Below are positions 33,076 to 43,992 of a DNA stretch of 64,000 nt, one piece after another (position 1 is the stretch's first letter; each line of letters begins with the position of its first letter). The translations under genes and the position numbers were made by a program. Under the pieces are notes generated by a model that worked only from the letters and a program-made list of their open reading frames with translations, did no database searches and was not told where the DNA came from. Origin of the DNA: Atkinsonella hypoxylon (taxonomy: Eukaryota > Ascomycota > Sordariomycetes > Hypocreales > Clavicipitaceae); the NCBI GenBank assembly GCA_000729835.1, contig JFHB01000012.1, positions 1-64,000 on the forward strand, in the 5' to 3' direction.

Positions 33076-34563
33076 CTACGCCTCAAAAACCAAAGCCACC
33101 CCATCATCACCCGCCGTGACAACCCTCTCGCCCGTCTCGCCCTGCACGAACCCCAAGATGCCGCCGCCCTCGCCGTCACCCCTGTGGCCTTTCCACTCCT
33201 TGACAAGCCCTCTATCCGCGGCACCAGCCGCCGTTGTGCCCGTCGCGCCACCGCTCCTGAGATCCCACCTGCGGACCACGCCGTCCATGCCGCAGCTGGT
33301 GAGAAGCCACGTGTTCTTGACAAACTCCAGCTTGACAACAGAGTGCTCGTCGTGCGCGCCCACGATGTGGCGTCGCACGGCGAACCGCCGCGTAGCGTCA
33401 TACACGACAATGGACCCGTCCACGGAGCCGGCGGCCAGGAGGACGGTCGGCGGGGCCGTGGAGGCCAATGTCACGGCAAGCGACTCCACGCTATCGCCCT
33501 GCGTGTGCAGCGACGCGAGAATCTGTCCTCCCGACGTGGCGTCCGACACAGTGACTTTCCCGCGAGCCTTGTTATTCGAAGGCTGGGCCGTGAGACGGGG
33601 CAGAGAAATGATTTTCACAGCACCGCCGGCTCCGCCCACGGCGACGAATGTGCCCTTGGGGTCCGTGGCAATTGAGTACAACCCTCCCTCTACCTCGAAG
33701 CGCTGGTCTTGGCCCGTGAGAGACATGGCAGTCATGCCGTTCTCGTTGACAATGTTTCGGGCCGCTGCCTCGCCCCAGACGTCCCATGCGTAGAGACTGC
33801 TGTCTTCCGATACGGTGGCCAGCAGGAGGCCGTCCGGCGTCCATGTCCCGGCCGTACAAGGGCCAGTGTGGAGGAAGTAGCTTTGTACAATTTGCAACGG
33901 GCTTGATGAATCGGACGCGTCGACCGTGTAGACCCAAACGGAGCCGTCCGAGGCGCCAAGCGCAACCGTGTTCGGGTGTTCGGGTGACGGGCACGGCAAG
34001 ATCCAGTTGATCTCCTCTACTTCCTGGGCTTCCCCCACGACAGTCATCTCGACGCCTGTGCCGGGCGCGACCTCGGCTTTCCAGACCTTCATGCGGCCGT
34101 CTAGGCCTCCGCTCACGAGGTATTCCCCTTGCGGGTACGTCCAACAGAGGGTGTTGATGGAGTCGGTGTGGCCCTCGAGGGAGAACAAGCCGTCTAGCTG
34201 CGTTGTCTTGGGCGTTTCCGCACCTGCGGGATCGCTGGCGTAGCTCGCTGGGAGAACGGGCCGCGATGCAGCGGCCGACGTGTCGAAGAGCCATCCTGCT
34301 CCGGGCGCGTCATCTTCTTGTCCTGCCGAGCCGCCTACTGCGACGAGAGACGGGTGGACAGGGTGCTGGGCGATGGCGAAGAGGGAGTCTTGTGGGAGAT
34401 CGAAGTAGGCTATGGAGTCGTTTTGCAACAGCATTTCCTCTTGCTCGTCTTCCGGGTCGGAATCCATGGCGATGTCTTCGCCTTCGTTTTCGATCTCCTC
34501 GGCTGCGTCATCGGCTGCGAGCATTTCATCGAGGTCTTCCTCGGGCTGGTTCGAGGACGACAT
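33076..34563 (-). CDS. SQT1: WD40 ribosome-assembly protein SQT1 (AAMP homologue), chaperone of uL16/Rpl10
   Basis: Single exon, 495 aa when started at the ATG at 34563; the frame runs further upstream only to a GTG. Residues 1-50 are strongly acidic (EEDLDEMLAADDAAEEIENE and following), typical of Sqt1/AAMP. The first WD repeats follow, with ILFAI-type SLFAIAQHPVHPSLVAVGG, then SLEGHTDSINTLCWTYPQGE and VSGGLDGRMKVW. Later repeats include GPCTAGTWTPDGLLLATVSE with LYAWDVWGEA, and VRRHIVGAHDEHSVVKLEFV with MDGVVRRWDLRSGG. Together they would build a seven- or eight-bladed propeller. Yeast Sqt1 binds the nascent N-terminus of Rpl10 and escorts it to the 60S subunit. Identification rests on the acidic N-terminus plus the blade order; a general WD40 protein is the fallback. 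The 5' flank carries a TTC repeat. Confidence 0.83.
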   Translation of the reverse strand: MSSSNQPEEDLDEMLAADDAAEEIENEGEDIAMDSDPEDEQEEMLLQNDSIAYFDLPQDSLFAIAQHPVHPSLVAVGGSAGQEDDAPGAGWLFDTSAAASRPVLPASYASDPAGAETPKTTQLDGLFSLEGHTDSINTLCWTYPQGEYLVSGGLDGRMKVWKAEVAPGTGVEMTVVGEAQEVEEINWILPCPSPEHPNTVALGASDGSVWVYTVDASDSSSPLQIVQSYFLHTGPCTAGTWTPDGLLLATVSEDSSLYAWDVWGEAAARNIVNENGMTAMSLTGQDQRFEVEGGLYSIATDPKGTFVAVGGAGGAVKIISLPRLTAQPSNNKARGKVTVSDATSGGQILASLHTQGDSVESLAVTLASTAPPTVLLAAGSVDGSIVVYDATRRFAVRRHIVGAHDEHSVVKLEFVKNTWLLTSCGMDGVVRRWDLRSGGATGTTAAGAADRGLVKEWKGHRGDGEGGGILGFVQGETGERVVTAGDDGVALVFEA

Positions 34564-35598
34564 GCTGCTGGGCTTTTCTTCCGGCTGTGAGATTGTTGAA
34601 GGGGCGGAGGAATATCGTCGGATGTGGAAAATATTTGTGTGCAAGCACTGTCCTGATATGAGGACCTTTTCGAAATCCGCGCTGCTGGTGAGGGTGTGGT
34701 AATACAATCTCACCGGGAGGATTGAGTGAGTCGCAGCTTCTTCTTCTTCTTCTTCTTCTTCTCTCTTCCTACGTCACGCCGAGTTTTGCTTGATAAGCAG
34801 GGGTCGGCGGGGAAGGCGGCAGAAAAAGTTGGAGACACCTTTGCCCCTCTTTGGTTTGCACATGCCTCCCCATTGGGTCGGAGCTATTATGGAGCTTTTT
34901 AATGCTTGAATTCCAGGTGTTGCATCACCGCTCTTAATAGTACTAGCTTAAACGTGTCATGGCGATTTATTCGCGGGTAAGATGTTCAGCCACCGCCAGA
35001 GGTCATGAAGCTAGCGAGAAAAGTGGGTCGATACCGAGGGCGAGAGATGCAATCTTTAGACATTGTGGACATTATCTAACGTTTGTTCGACGAATGTGAC
35101 GCGAATTCGACTATTTTGGACGATTTCTGAGAGACAGAGGCTAAGAAATAGACCGAAAAACACGGCCGTGCTCGCTCTAATTCACAATTGCTGTAGCGGG
35201 TCATGTCTTTTTCGGAACACAAGAACATATTTATCTAGAGATCAACGTCAGGGCATGTGCAATAACATGATTGAAAAACGCACCTTTCTTCCATTTGTCC
35301 TGATTGTACATGTTCTAGTCACCTTATAGAGCCATGTGACTAAAATCTGCAGATTGCACTTGCCAGCCCCAAAGATGCGACCAAGTGCCTCGAGGATCGT
35401 AAGAAAACGATAGACATGTATACTTCAGTACGAACACTTTAAACCTATGCCGTAGAGCCTTGATGTTAGTCGCCAGATAAATCAATGACACTACTCCGCG
35501 TTGTATAAACTCCCTCAGAGTCCCGTAGTCCCGATGCTCACGTCCCATAACGCCATATGCCCGAATCTTGCCCGATGGACCAAAAGTGCCAAGACTCG
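34564..35598. other. Intergenic region upstream of SQT1 with (TTC)n repeat
   Basis: About 1 kb containing the SQT1 promoter and the SPP1 3' flank. A TTC trinucleotide repeat (about nine units) sits at 34737-34763. No supportable gene. Confidence 0.55.
34737..34763. repeat. (TTC)n microsatellite
   Basis: About nine TTC units, GAA on the SQT1 sense strand, about 175-200 bp upstream of the SQT1 start. Confidence 0.9.
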
Positions 35599-36992
35599 CT
35601 AACCATTCAAAACTTCAACCCGATTACTCTCTGCCCGTCTTCTCTTCCATCGTTCAACCGCCGCCCTCCGAACAACCTTCTCTTCCTCTTCCATCTCAGC
35701 GACCTCATCTGCCATCTCACGTATATGATGTTTGATCCCTAGCGGAAGCATTTTCTGCCAGCCGCTATGTGCTTTGCACCGCTTGCGCTCGCACATGCCA
35801 CGTACGAGATCATCCTCTCCCAAGGGGTCTCCCAACTTTGACTGCTGGAAAGCCTCTTCACCCTCGGGAGACCTGATGAAAGCAGAAAAGACGTCTCTTG
35901 CCGAAACGGCATCAAGCCGTGAGTCGTAGCCGCAAATGTCCTCTCCGAAGCGTCCTGCATTAATGGCTGCACGTCGGCGCTCTTGAGCGAGCTCTATCAT
36001 CTTGAACATTTTGCGACACAGCACCGTTTCTTCTTCCAACTGTGAGCGGGCTTGGGCCGCTTGATCCAGATATTTTTGTTCTTCGTCGCTTAGTATATCG
36101 GAAAGCGCCTCGACTTTCATACATAATGTCAATGAAATGATAAAGGATTGCGGTACATCCAGAAGGGACACGTACCTTGATCTGAGTCTGCGCCATTCAC
36201 GTCCACATCGGAAAATGGTGTTTTGGCCAAAGTCCACATGCCGGCCGCATCCGTGACACCCAGGTCACTGTTGAGAAGCGCCATGAACTCATCCTGCGCA
36301 AGTTGGTCACTCAGCCCATTCTTACTCGTCGCCTTGGGCGCCTTGGGCAACCTGCTAACCATCCTCTCCCACCACGTCTGCGCGTGTTCATTCGAGCAGA
36401 AAACACTTGGTTGGGTTTGCGTCAGCCGCGCAGGCTTGCGACAAGCACCCAGCGTGCAAGTCTTTTTGTATATCGTCACCAGCTTATTCGTGGCGCAATT
36501 TGGACAAATGAACTTTTCGATGAGATTTTCTCCAATCTCCTTGTTCATTTTGATGCATTCTCCATGAAACCAATCCTCGCAGCGCTCACAGCAAATCATC
36601 CAGCGGTGGTCATCCGGGCCGCGACACAGGCAGTAAGGTCCGTTGTCGGAGTCCTCCTCGCCGGATGGCGCTTCATCCAGATCTGGTGCAACTGAGCCTG
36701 TTTTGGTCCCTGTGCCGGCTTTCTTCGTCTCGCTGGGTTTGGACCTCTTGGGTCCTTTTTTCACCGTTGATGCTGTGCCTTTCTTCTTGCTTGGATGACC
36801 GGAAATTGCTGCCATAATTCCTAGCTCGGGTGGCTCTGTGGATGGAAGTGGCGTTGGAGAGGACCTAAAGGAAGCTGATGCGAGATCTGAAGCCGGTAGG
36901 CGGGGAGAGCTGGCTGCATACTCGGCTTTGACGATTCGGTCTGCAGATTCGAGATGTGGCAGATCATCTTGTGAGGGTGGTGCAGGGTCCAT
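35599..36992 (-). CDS. SPP1: COMPASS subunit SPP1 (PHD-finger reader, CXXC1/CFP1 homologue)
   Basis: Reader subunit of the Set1 histone H3K4 methyltransferase complex. Two exons, 36992-36176 and 36113-35599, with a 62-bp intron, give 443 aa. The first ~110 residues are disordered and basic (KKKGTASTVKKGPKRSKP). The PHD finger at about 119-170 shows YCLCRGPDDHRWMICCERCE, DWFHGECI and FICPNC, a full C4HC3 set with the Trp of the H3K4me3 pocket. It is followed by a second Cys-rich stretch (KKTCTLGACRKPAR, VFCSNEHAQTWW) that is characteristic of Spp1. Exon 2 is helical and ends in a conserved CGYDSRLD and a Cys/Lys-rich region (MCERKRCKAHSGWQKM), also as in Spp1/CFP1. No DNA-binding CXXC domain is present, as in yeast. 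It is divergent from SCO1 across 409 bp. Confidence 0.88.
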
Positions 36993-37401
36993 GGCGAGAG
37001 AGAGATGAGCTAGGACGCGCAGCCCTCCTTGTCCAGACGCTCTGTCTACCTGTGGAATGGTAGAAGTGTAGTTTGTAATTTAATGATGCAATCGCATCCA
37101 TCATCACAGCCGCCAAGACGAGATAGAAACACCCGACTGCGGCTGAGATTTTGTTCTATGGAAGGTGTTCAACTTGCATGTGACAAAAGGCGCCACTCTC
37201 TGTCGCGCCAGGGTCCGTCTGTCCATTAATTAAATTAGCTCCAGTCCCAGTCCCTAATTGATGTCTGTCTGGTCGGCAAATTTTCGGTGACAAACCCAAG
37301 TACTAGTACCATGAGCAGAATGTTCAGCATTATGCAATGCAAGGGTAGCTCCATCACCTTTCACACTCAATTTGGTCGCATCCACGATCAAGAATAACAC
37401 A
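36993..37401. promoter_or_regulatory. Shared divergent promoter region (SPP1 / SCO1)
   Basis: 409 bp between opposed start codons. It contains a TTAATTAAATTAG AT-rich core at about 37226-37240 and no other feature. Confidence 0.5.
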
Positions 37402-38352
37402 ATGGCCCACTCAATCTTCTCATCTTCAAAGACTCTTCAAGGGGCATTTACGAAATGTCAGCGATGTTTTTCCAGCAATGCATTGCCGGCACTACGGCGC
37501 GCAACCATCAAGAGCCGACCATCCATTGTCCAGAGACGAACATACAAGACTGTTGAGCAGGCCAAGAGTAGACACAGCACCGGTGTATGTGAAGCGTTTC
37601 CCTTTCCTGGCTGATGTGTTACAGTATTCCTAGGGCGCGGCAGCTGACCAACATCAACATTGTAGCCGTTCTCGTGGAAAGCCGGTATCCTCTTCGTCGC
37701 AACTTGTGGTGCGCTGGTATGGTACTTTGAATACGAAAAAGGGCGGATGCAGAGGAAGAGAATCGTAGATGCGTCCAAAGGCGTCGGGCGACCTAAGGTT
37801 GGCGGCACTTTCAAGCTTATCGATCAGAACGGCAAACCCTTTACGAGCGAGATGATGAAGGGCAAATACTCTCTGGTGAGCTTGCGGCCAGGCATTCTGT
37901 CAGGCTTGACTCGAATGCTAATATCTATTCTGAAGGTCTACTTCGGATTCACTCGCTGTCCCGACATCTGCCCCGAAGAGCTCGACAAGATGGCGCGAAT
38001 GCTTGACATTGTCGAGGAGAAGGCTCCTGGCGCGCTTCTGCCCATCTTCATTACTTGTGACCCTGAGCGCGACGACCCCAAGGCCCTCAAGAGCTATCTG
38101 GCTGAGTTCCACGAAAAGTTGATTGGGTTGACGGGTACATATGACCAGATCAAGGACCTGTGCAAGAAATATCGTGTGTACTTCAGCACGCCTCAGAACG
38201 TTAAGCCCGGCCAAGATTACTTGGTCGACCACAGCATCTACTTTTATTTGATGGATCCTGATGGCGACTTCGTCGAGGCTTTGGGCCGGCAACATTCGCC
38301 TGATCAAGGTGCACAGTTAATCCTGAATCACATGAAGGACTGGAAGAAATAG
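37402..38352 (+). CDS. SCO1: SCO1-type copper chaperone for cytochrome c oxidase
   Basis: Inner-membrane protein that delivers copper to the CuA site of Cox2. Three exons, 37402-37584, 37666-37875 and 37936-38352, give 269 aa; introns are 81 and 60 bp. Residues 1-60 are a basic presequence. A single membrane helix follows (AGILFVATCGALVWYF), then a thioredoxin-like domain. The copper ligands are visible: C-PDI-C in FTRCPDICPEEL (CxxxC) and the His of DYLVDHSIYFYL. The junction between exons 2 and 3 falls inside SLVYFGFTRC and is restored by splicing GGTGAG to TGAAG. The ATG at 37402 is the first in frame after a GTG. Family length (about 260-300 aa) fits. Confidence 0.95.
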
Positions 38353-38831
38353 TGATGGCAAAAGCTACTGGCGAATGGCGAGAATCCACAGCGCTACAGT
38401 TGTGGACAATAGTTAGTGTACGATGATCTATTGCATAGACTACTGCCAGAGTGAATCTGGTCCCGGCAACTCAATTCTAGTGTATTACTACCCGCGGTTA
38501 GGAAATGTCGTTGATGATGCGAGCTAGCTAGCCGTCTTCCAATGTCCCGTTGCTCCCGTCACAGGCAATAGTATCCATGTCTTCGCGCTCCAATCACTAG
38601 CGGGAAGCGGGACCAGCAACAGCGCCTCGGCTCCACTGCAAGTTTCTTTGGGGTGACGGTGAGTTGAGTGAGTTGAGTGACTACCTCTCTTCGTACCGTG
38701 CGTGTACCAACCAGACTCCAAACAAGTTCATCCACGCTACCCGATCCAGGAGCTGCATCGACTCTTCCCCAAGAGAAACCGCAGTCTCGTTTTTATGAAC
38801 ATCTCATCTTGAAAACTCACGGTCTATACCC
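38353..38831. other. Intergenic region between tandem SCO1 and HAD genes
   Basis: About 480 bp, SCO1 3' flank and promoter of the next gene. It includes a GTGAGTTGAGTGAGTTGAGTGA-type tandem repeat at about 38658-38681. Nothing else seen. Confidence 0.5.
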
Positions 38832-40359
38832 ATGTCTCGTGCTAGCATTTGCACGAGGCGATTGGCTCAGGGTCCTCCGGCAACAGCTCGTTGCAAAGTC
38901 GCTTGCTTCATTCTGGGAACCAACAGAGTTCGGTCTCACCTCGTCCAGCTTCGAGGCTTTCATAGCACACCATCTTTACTAGAAAAGGACATCAGTCATC
39001 GTTCGCAAAGGACTGCGTCATCACAGGTCAAGGGAGGACGAAACAATGCTTTCTCAGACATTGCATTCGCATTCGAGTACGTGAGCAGCGGCAATCGTGC
39101 CAATTATAGTATCACATGAAGCTTTTCCGCTAATCTTGGTGAACAGCATTGATGGAGTGCTATATCGAGGTGGTCAGGGCATCCCTGGTGCGAGAGAGAT
39201 GCTCCGTAGCATTCGCGCCAAAGACATCCCCTATGTCTTCCTTACCAACGGGGGAGGCGCTCATGAGGATGCTAAAGTGGCGTCGCTGACGAAGCGGCTG
39301 GGCTTGTCCCCTGATGAGGATGTAATTCGGGGTCGAGTCATTTTGTCGCATACACCTATGCGCGGGTGGGCAGCTGAGGTTAAGAGGCAAACAGTGTTGA
39401 TTACGGGGTTGCATCCCGAGACGGCTCGCCAGATTGCGAATGAGTATGTTTTTTCTTCCTTGTGTTCCAACGTTGAGCCATGCATGAAAGGTCTTTGTAC
39501 TGACTTATTCAACAGGTATGGCTTTTCGCGGGCTGTAACGCCAGCTGATTTGATTCACGATGATGACAAATTGTACCCGTTTGATAACCTCAAGGATACG
39601 CTGCATTCCAAGTTCCGACCTCTGCCAGACGGCAAATCTGCTGCTGCTGTGTCGGATCCTTACAGCATGGACATCCCGCCCAATGCACTGAAAATAGATC
39701 AGATATTAGTATGGAATGACCCTCGAGATTGGTCGCTTGACGTCCAGGTCATTCACGATCTTTTGATTTCACACAAGGGCTATATTGGGACAGTGTCGCG
39801 AAATAATGGCAATGCCTCGCTCCCCAACAGAGGCTGGCAACAGGATGGCCAACCCGAGCTTTGGATATCCAATCTCGATCTGGTATGGAAGACGGAGTAC
39901 CCCGTTAATAGATTGGGCACGGGCGCCTTCCTGGAAGCCCTCAAGGGCGTATGGTCTGCTGTCACGGATGGCGCAGAGCTGCAATATCATGCACTCGGCA
40001 AACCATCCCAATTCACCTACGATTATGCACACACGAGGCTCCTTCAGTACTACTCCAGCATGGGCGACAAAGCGAAGAATAAGGGAAAGAAACATGCCAC
40101 GCCGTTGAGAAGGGTGTACATGATTGGAGATAATCCCGAGAGCGACATCCGTGGGGCAAACGAGTTTTGTCCCGAGGACGGCACGGAGTGGGTGTCTATT
40201 TTGGTGAAGACGGGCGTTTGGCAGCAAACTGCTGCGGAGAAGGAGCCGCGTTATAAGCCCGCAGCGATTGTGGATGACGTGGTCGATGCGGTTGTTTGGG
40301 CGTTGCAGAACGAGGGAGTCGAGGCGTCGAGGGAATGGTTGGTGGAAGGCGGGAAGTGA
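38832..40359 (+). CDS. HAD-superfamily hydrolase, CECR5 / yeast YKR070W type, probably mitochondrial
   Basis: Three exons, 38832-39076, 39147-39443 and 39516-40359, give 461 aa; introns are 70 and 72 bp. The N-terminus is Arg/Ser-rich (RRLAQGPPATARCK, LRGFHSTPSLL), a likely mitochondrial presequence. Splicing exon 1 to exon 2 creates the nucleophile motif AFDIDGVLYRGG (HAD motif I, DxDGV). Motif II is FLTNGGG, and near the end MIGDNPESDIRGAN supplies the acidic motif IV, followed by VSILVKTGVW. The cap lies between, so this is an IIA-type member like the CECR5 proteins. Substrate is unknown; phosphatase activity on small molecules is the family expectation. The intron at the catalytic Asp codon (GA|C) supports the model because an unspliced reading loses the motif. 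Confidence 0.9.
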
Positions 40360-41279
40360 AGAGCAAGTGCGCACCGATCTGATGGAGAAGAGAGAGGGGT
40401 GAGTCGCCTTGGATTTTCACATCACTGTTATACGAACAGACCCCATAACGAGTTACTCTGGTCGGATTTTCTTTATGAAATGACTTTCTGAAATGGATCT
40501 GCTCTAGAACAATGGCTTGTAGTACAAGGCTATAAATAATATATTGATCCTCTCTATTGTCCAACATGGTAAGCATAGTGGATCAGGTCAAACCTGATGA
40601 TGGGACTGGATTCCAGTATCAGTAAGACATCACCGCTTGACCTTTCCACTTGTGATGACCGAAGGACAAATTCTGTCAACGGGGGTTCTGGGCTGCCTAA
40701 TCCCTGATTTCCCACTATCCGAACCGTGGCTAGAAGCGGGAAACTGGCGCTCAGATGGCGTCGTACCACAAAAACAAGGAAAGAGGTCGCCTGAGCTGTT
40801 TCAAGCCCTCTTCCAAGTCTTCCAAGTGACTGCTTGGCAATCATGTCGCCTGTCAAACTTCTTGATTCGCTACATACTACCCCTCTTGCGCCTCCCCTTT
40901 GACTTACTTGCTCACGTGCCAGTCATCAAGTGCATCACTGCTTCGCTTTCCATTGGGTATGAAACGAGCAAGTACAGCCGGGACATTTTCGTGGCACCGC
41001 CAATTCGCAACAGGAAGGTGAAGCCCACCTTGAGCAGCCCACTTATAAGCAGCCCACTTTCTCGTCACAACTATCGCCGCCCACAACTTCCTTGCCTTCA
41101 TGTTCTGTTCTCTTTTTTCTCGGAAATTTCTCATCCTCCAATTGGCACTACTCGATCCGCGGCAGCAAATCCGAAGAATTCGACACGAACTACAAATTGA
41201 TGCCTAAACCAGGCTCGGCATATATGCACATCTTTGGGATCAACACCCTGACCTGTTGTCTGAGAATATCGTCGTTGTC
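40360..41279. other. Intergenic region upstream of choline kinase
   Basis: About 920 bp. An open frame on the plus strand (40637-41200) has no domain-like features and ends just before the kinase ATG, so it is more likely promoter and leader DNA. Pyrimidine-rich patches near 41040-41140 fit that. Confidence 0.5.
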
Positions 41280-43760
41280 ATGTCGGATGCACGTTCTGTC
41301 TCTGGCCCACCGCCCTTGCGGTCTGCCTTGAGAACTGATGCTGACGACGATAAAACCCCTTCTGCTAGTGGCACCTTAAAAGGTATGCATTTAGTATTAT
41401 TTTTCGAGTGACGTCAGCTGCATCGGCTCGTTGTGCAAAGTGAAAGTCGTGCTCAAGTTTTCCTATGATATGCGCTAAGACTCTAATGTTCAAAGTTCTA
41501 TGATATGTTTATGTGGCGAATGGGACGAACGATACAAAAGTCGAACGTAGGCTTACATGTCTGTGCAGCTGTGCAAATAGCAGAACCTGTCCCTGACTCG
41601 GGCGACGAGCCTCCCACCAAGACATTTCGAGCAGGACTGAGTCGCAGATTGAGCGGCAGACTAGGCTCTGGCCGGTCAGTCAATAGTGAGGACTCCCCTG
41701 CTTTGCGCCCAGACGACGAATCCACCCCGCCTCCCGCCCAGCACCAGCATTCGCACCAGCATCGATACTATGCTGAGAAGCTACTTGCTCAAGTGTCAGA
41801 CTGGCTGGAACATGAGAAGGAGAAGAGGAAGAGATCTGCTACTCGCAAGTCAAAGTCTCATCGTCGGAAATCAAAATCACCCCCGGATCAAGACCGATCG
41901 GTTGCAGTAGAGCCCGTTCGCGAGCGGTCAGACTCGCTGGATTCGCAGTCCAGTGAAGTCTCTTTTGACAAGCTTGAGCACATTTTGCAAAATTCTCTGG
42001 CATCTCTAGGCTTGAACTCCGTTCCCCGACACCCTTCCAAGTTCCCTCATCGTCGAAGAGCCAATTCGAAACCAAGGTTACATCGTGCTGCTTCCTCCGA
42101 TACAGACTATGTTGATGGTGATGCCATTGTTCCAAGTTGCGATGTATGGTTGGACAACTCCAAAACACTGAGTTATACGGGGGGAGCTGCCAGTACCGAA
42201 GATTTGTCTAGCAGCAAATCAGATAAGGATAATGGTGCCTGGCTTATTTTTAAGAACGAAATCATTCGTATTGCTCATACTTTGAAGCTGAAGGGATGGA
42301 GACGTATCCCTCTGGGAAGTGGTGACGCCATCAACGTCGAGCGGCTGAGTGGTGCCTTAACCAATGCTGTGTATGTCGTGACACCACCAAAGGAACTGAG
42401 CGAGGCGGAAGGTAAGAAAACGCCTAGCAAGGTGCTTTTGCGAGTGTATGGCCCTCAAGTAGAGCATCTTATCGATCGTGAAAATGAGTTGAAGGTCTTG
42501 CAGCGCCTCGCTCGCAAGAAAATTGGCCCGCGACTATTAGGAACCTTCAGAAATGGTCGATTCGAACAGTACTTCAATGCTTCCACACTGACTCCTGCGC
42601 ACCTACGGGAGCCTGATACGTCTAGGTCGATTGCTAAGCGGATGCGTGAACTCCATGATGGCATTGACTTACTTCCCCAGGAACGTGAAGGCGGGCCTAA
42701 CGTCTGGAAGAATTGGGATCAGTGGCTGCCGAACGTCTCCAAGATCACTGCTTATTTGGATCAGCAATACGAGAGTCCCAAAGATGAACCCAAGAGTGAC
42801 ACGGTGGTTCATGCATGGAAAGCCAACGGATACGTGTGCGGCTTGCCCTGGGAGCAATTCATGCGCATGGTGAGTAAGTATAGAACCTATTTGGAAAACT
42901 GCTACAAAAGCAAGCACACCATCAAGGAACGCTTAGTTTTCGCCCACAATGATGTAAGTAGCCAATATTTGATACTGCTGTGTGTGAGTCGACGACGGGT
43001 TTGCTGGTTCTAACCTGAATAGACTCAATACGGCAATATTCTGCGTATCCGCCCAGACGATGAAAAATCACCGCTCCTACAGCCAGCCAACAAGCACAAA
43101 CAGTTGGTAGTCATTGATTTCGAATATGCCGCTGCCAACGTGCCCGGATTAGAATTCGCGAATCATTTTACAGAATGGACATACAACTACCATGACCCGG
43201 TGTACTCCCATGCCTGCAATCACGAGCGATATCCGACCCCAGAAGAACAGCGTCGCTTTATCAAGGCTTACGTTGACCACCGTCCCCAGTTCCCGTCAGC
43301 CAGCGGCACCCCACGACTCAATCCCCAGGATAGTGTTTCTTCCACTCCGTCCCTGAATCCCGTCGCTTCAAGCAGCTCCATTGTCGATTTCATGTTAGAT
43401 GCACGCGTCCCTCCTGGGGGGTGGAGCGCCGCTGAGCGTGCCCGAGAAGAACAGAGTGACCTGCAGGTACGAGAATTGATGGAAGAGGCGCGATTGTGGC
43501 GGCCGGCGAATAGTGCGATGTGGGTAGCCTGGGGTATTGTGCAAGCCAAGGTTCCTGGGTTGAATGCCAACAACGAGCCAGCCACGGAGGAGGAGATACT
43601 CAAGGCGGAGCAAGAGATTGGGCCTGAGGAATTTGCCTACTTGAGCTATGCCCAGGACCGAGCCTTGTTCTTCTGGGGAGACTGCGTGCAACTAGGCTTG
43701 GTTAAGCCAGAAGAGTTGCCGGAAAAGTTGAGAAAGAGGCTCAAGATTGTGGAATACTAG
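41280..43760 (+). CDS. CKI1: Choline kinase (Kennedy pathway)
   Basis: ATP-dependent choline/ethanolamine kinase, first step of CDP-choline phosphatidylcholine synthesis. Three exons, 41280-41382, 41569-42953 and 43023-43760, give 741 aa. The acceptor of intron 1 is ambiguous: AG at 41567-41568 or 41579-41580 both keep the frame and differ by four residues. Residues 1-~230 are a long Ser/Arg/Lys-rich disordered extension. The kinase domain starts near WRRIPLGSGDAINVERLSGA and shows GALTNAVYVV, KVLLRVYG and IGPRLLGTF. Splicing exon 2 to exon 3 rebuilds Brenner's motif, HNDTQYGNIL, followed by the choline kinase motif VVIDFEYAAANVPGLEFANH. A low-complexity insert (SASGTPRLNPQDSVSSTPSL) splits the C-terminal lobe. 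Length is typical of moulds, longer than yeast Cki1. Confidence 0.92.
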
Positions 43761-43992
43761 ACAAGTAACACTTGAGCATAAATACCACGGTGGGTGGTGA
43801 TGGGGGCTTCAAGCACGATGACTCGCAAGCAATCACCATGTTGAAAATAAAAGGCACAAATGATGCAATACTTTTCTGCATTTTCAATGATGATGATGCT
43901 CCATAATGTTCGAGCAGGCAGACCTTCCACTGCGACTCTTGACAGAACAGCTGAGGCACACGCGTTGAACGCAACCCCGTAGCAACAGGAAC
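43761..43992. other. Short intergenic region between convergent CKI1 and BTB genes
   Basis: 232 bp between two stop codons; the 3' UTRs probably overlap. A run of ATGATG units is present near 43888. Confidence 0.5.

Noticed and set aside
33184..34661. Long plus-strand open frames opposite SQT1
   Set aside because: Antisense shadows of the WD40 gene; the minus strand carries the conserved repeats.
40637..41200. 187-codon plus-strand open frame upstream of choline kinase
   Set aside because: No recognisable motifs, poor start, and position fits promoter and leader DNA of the kinase.
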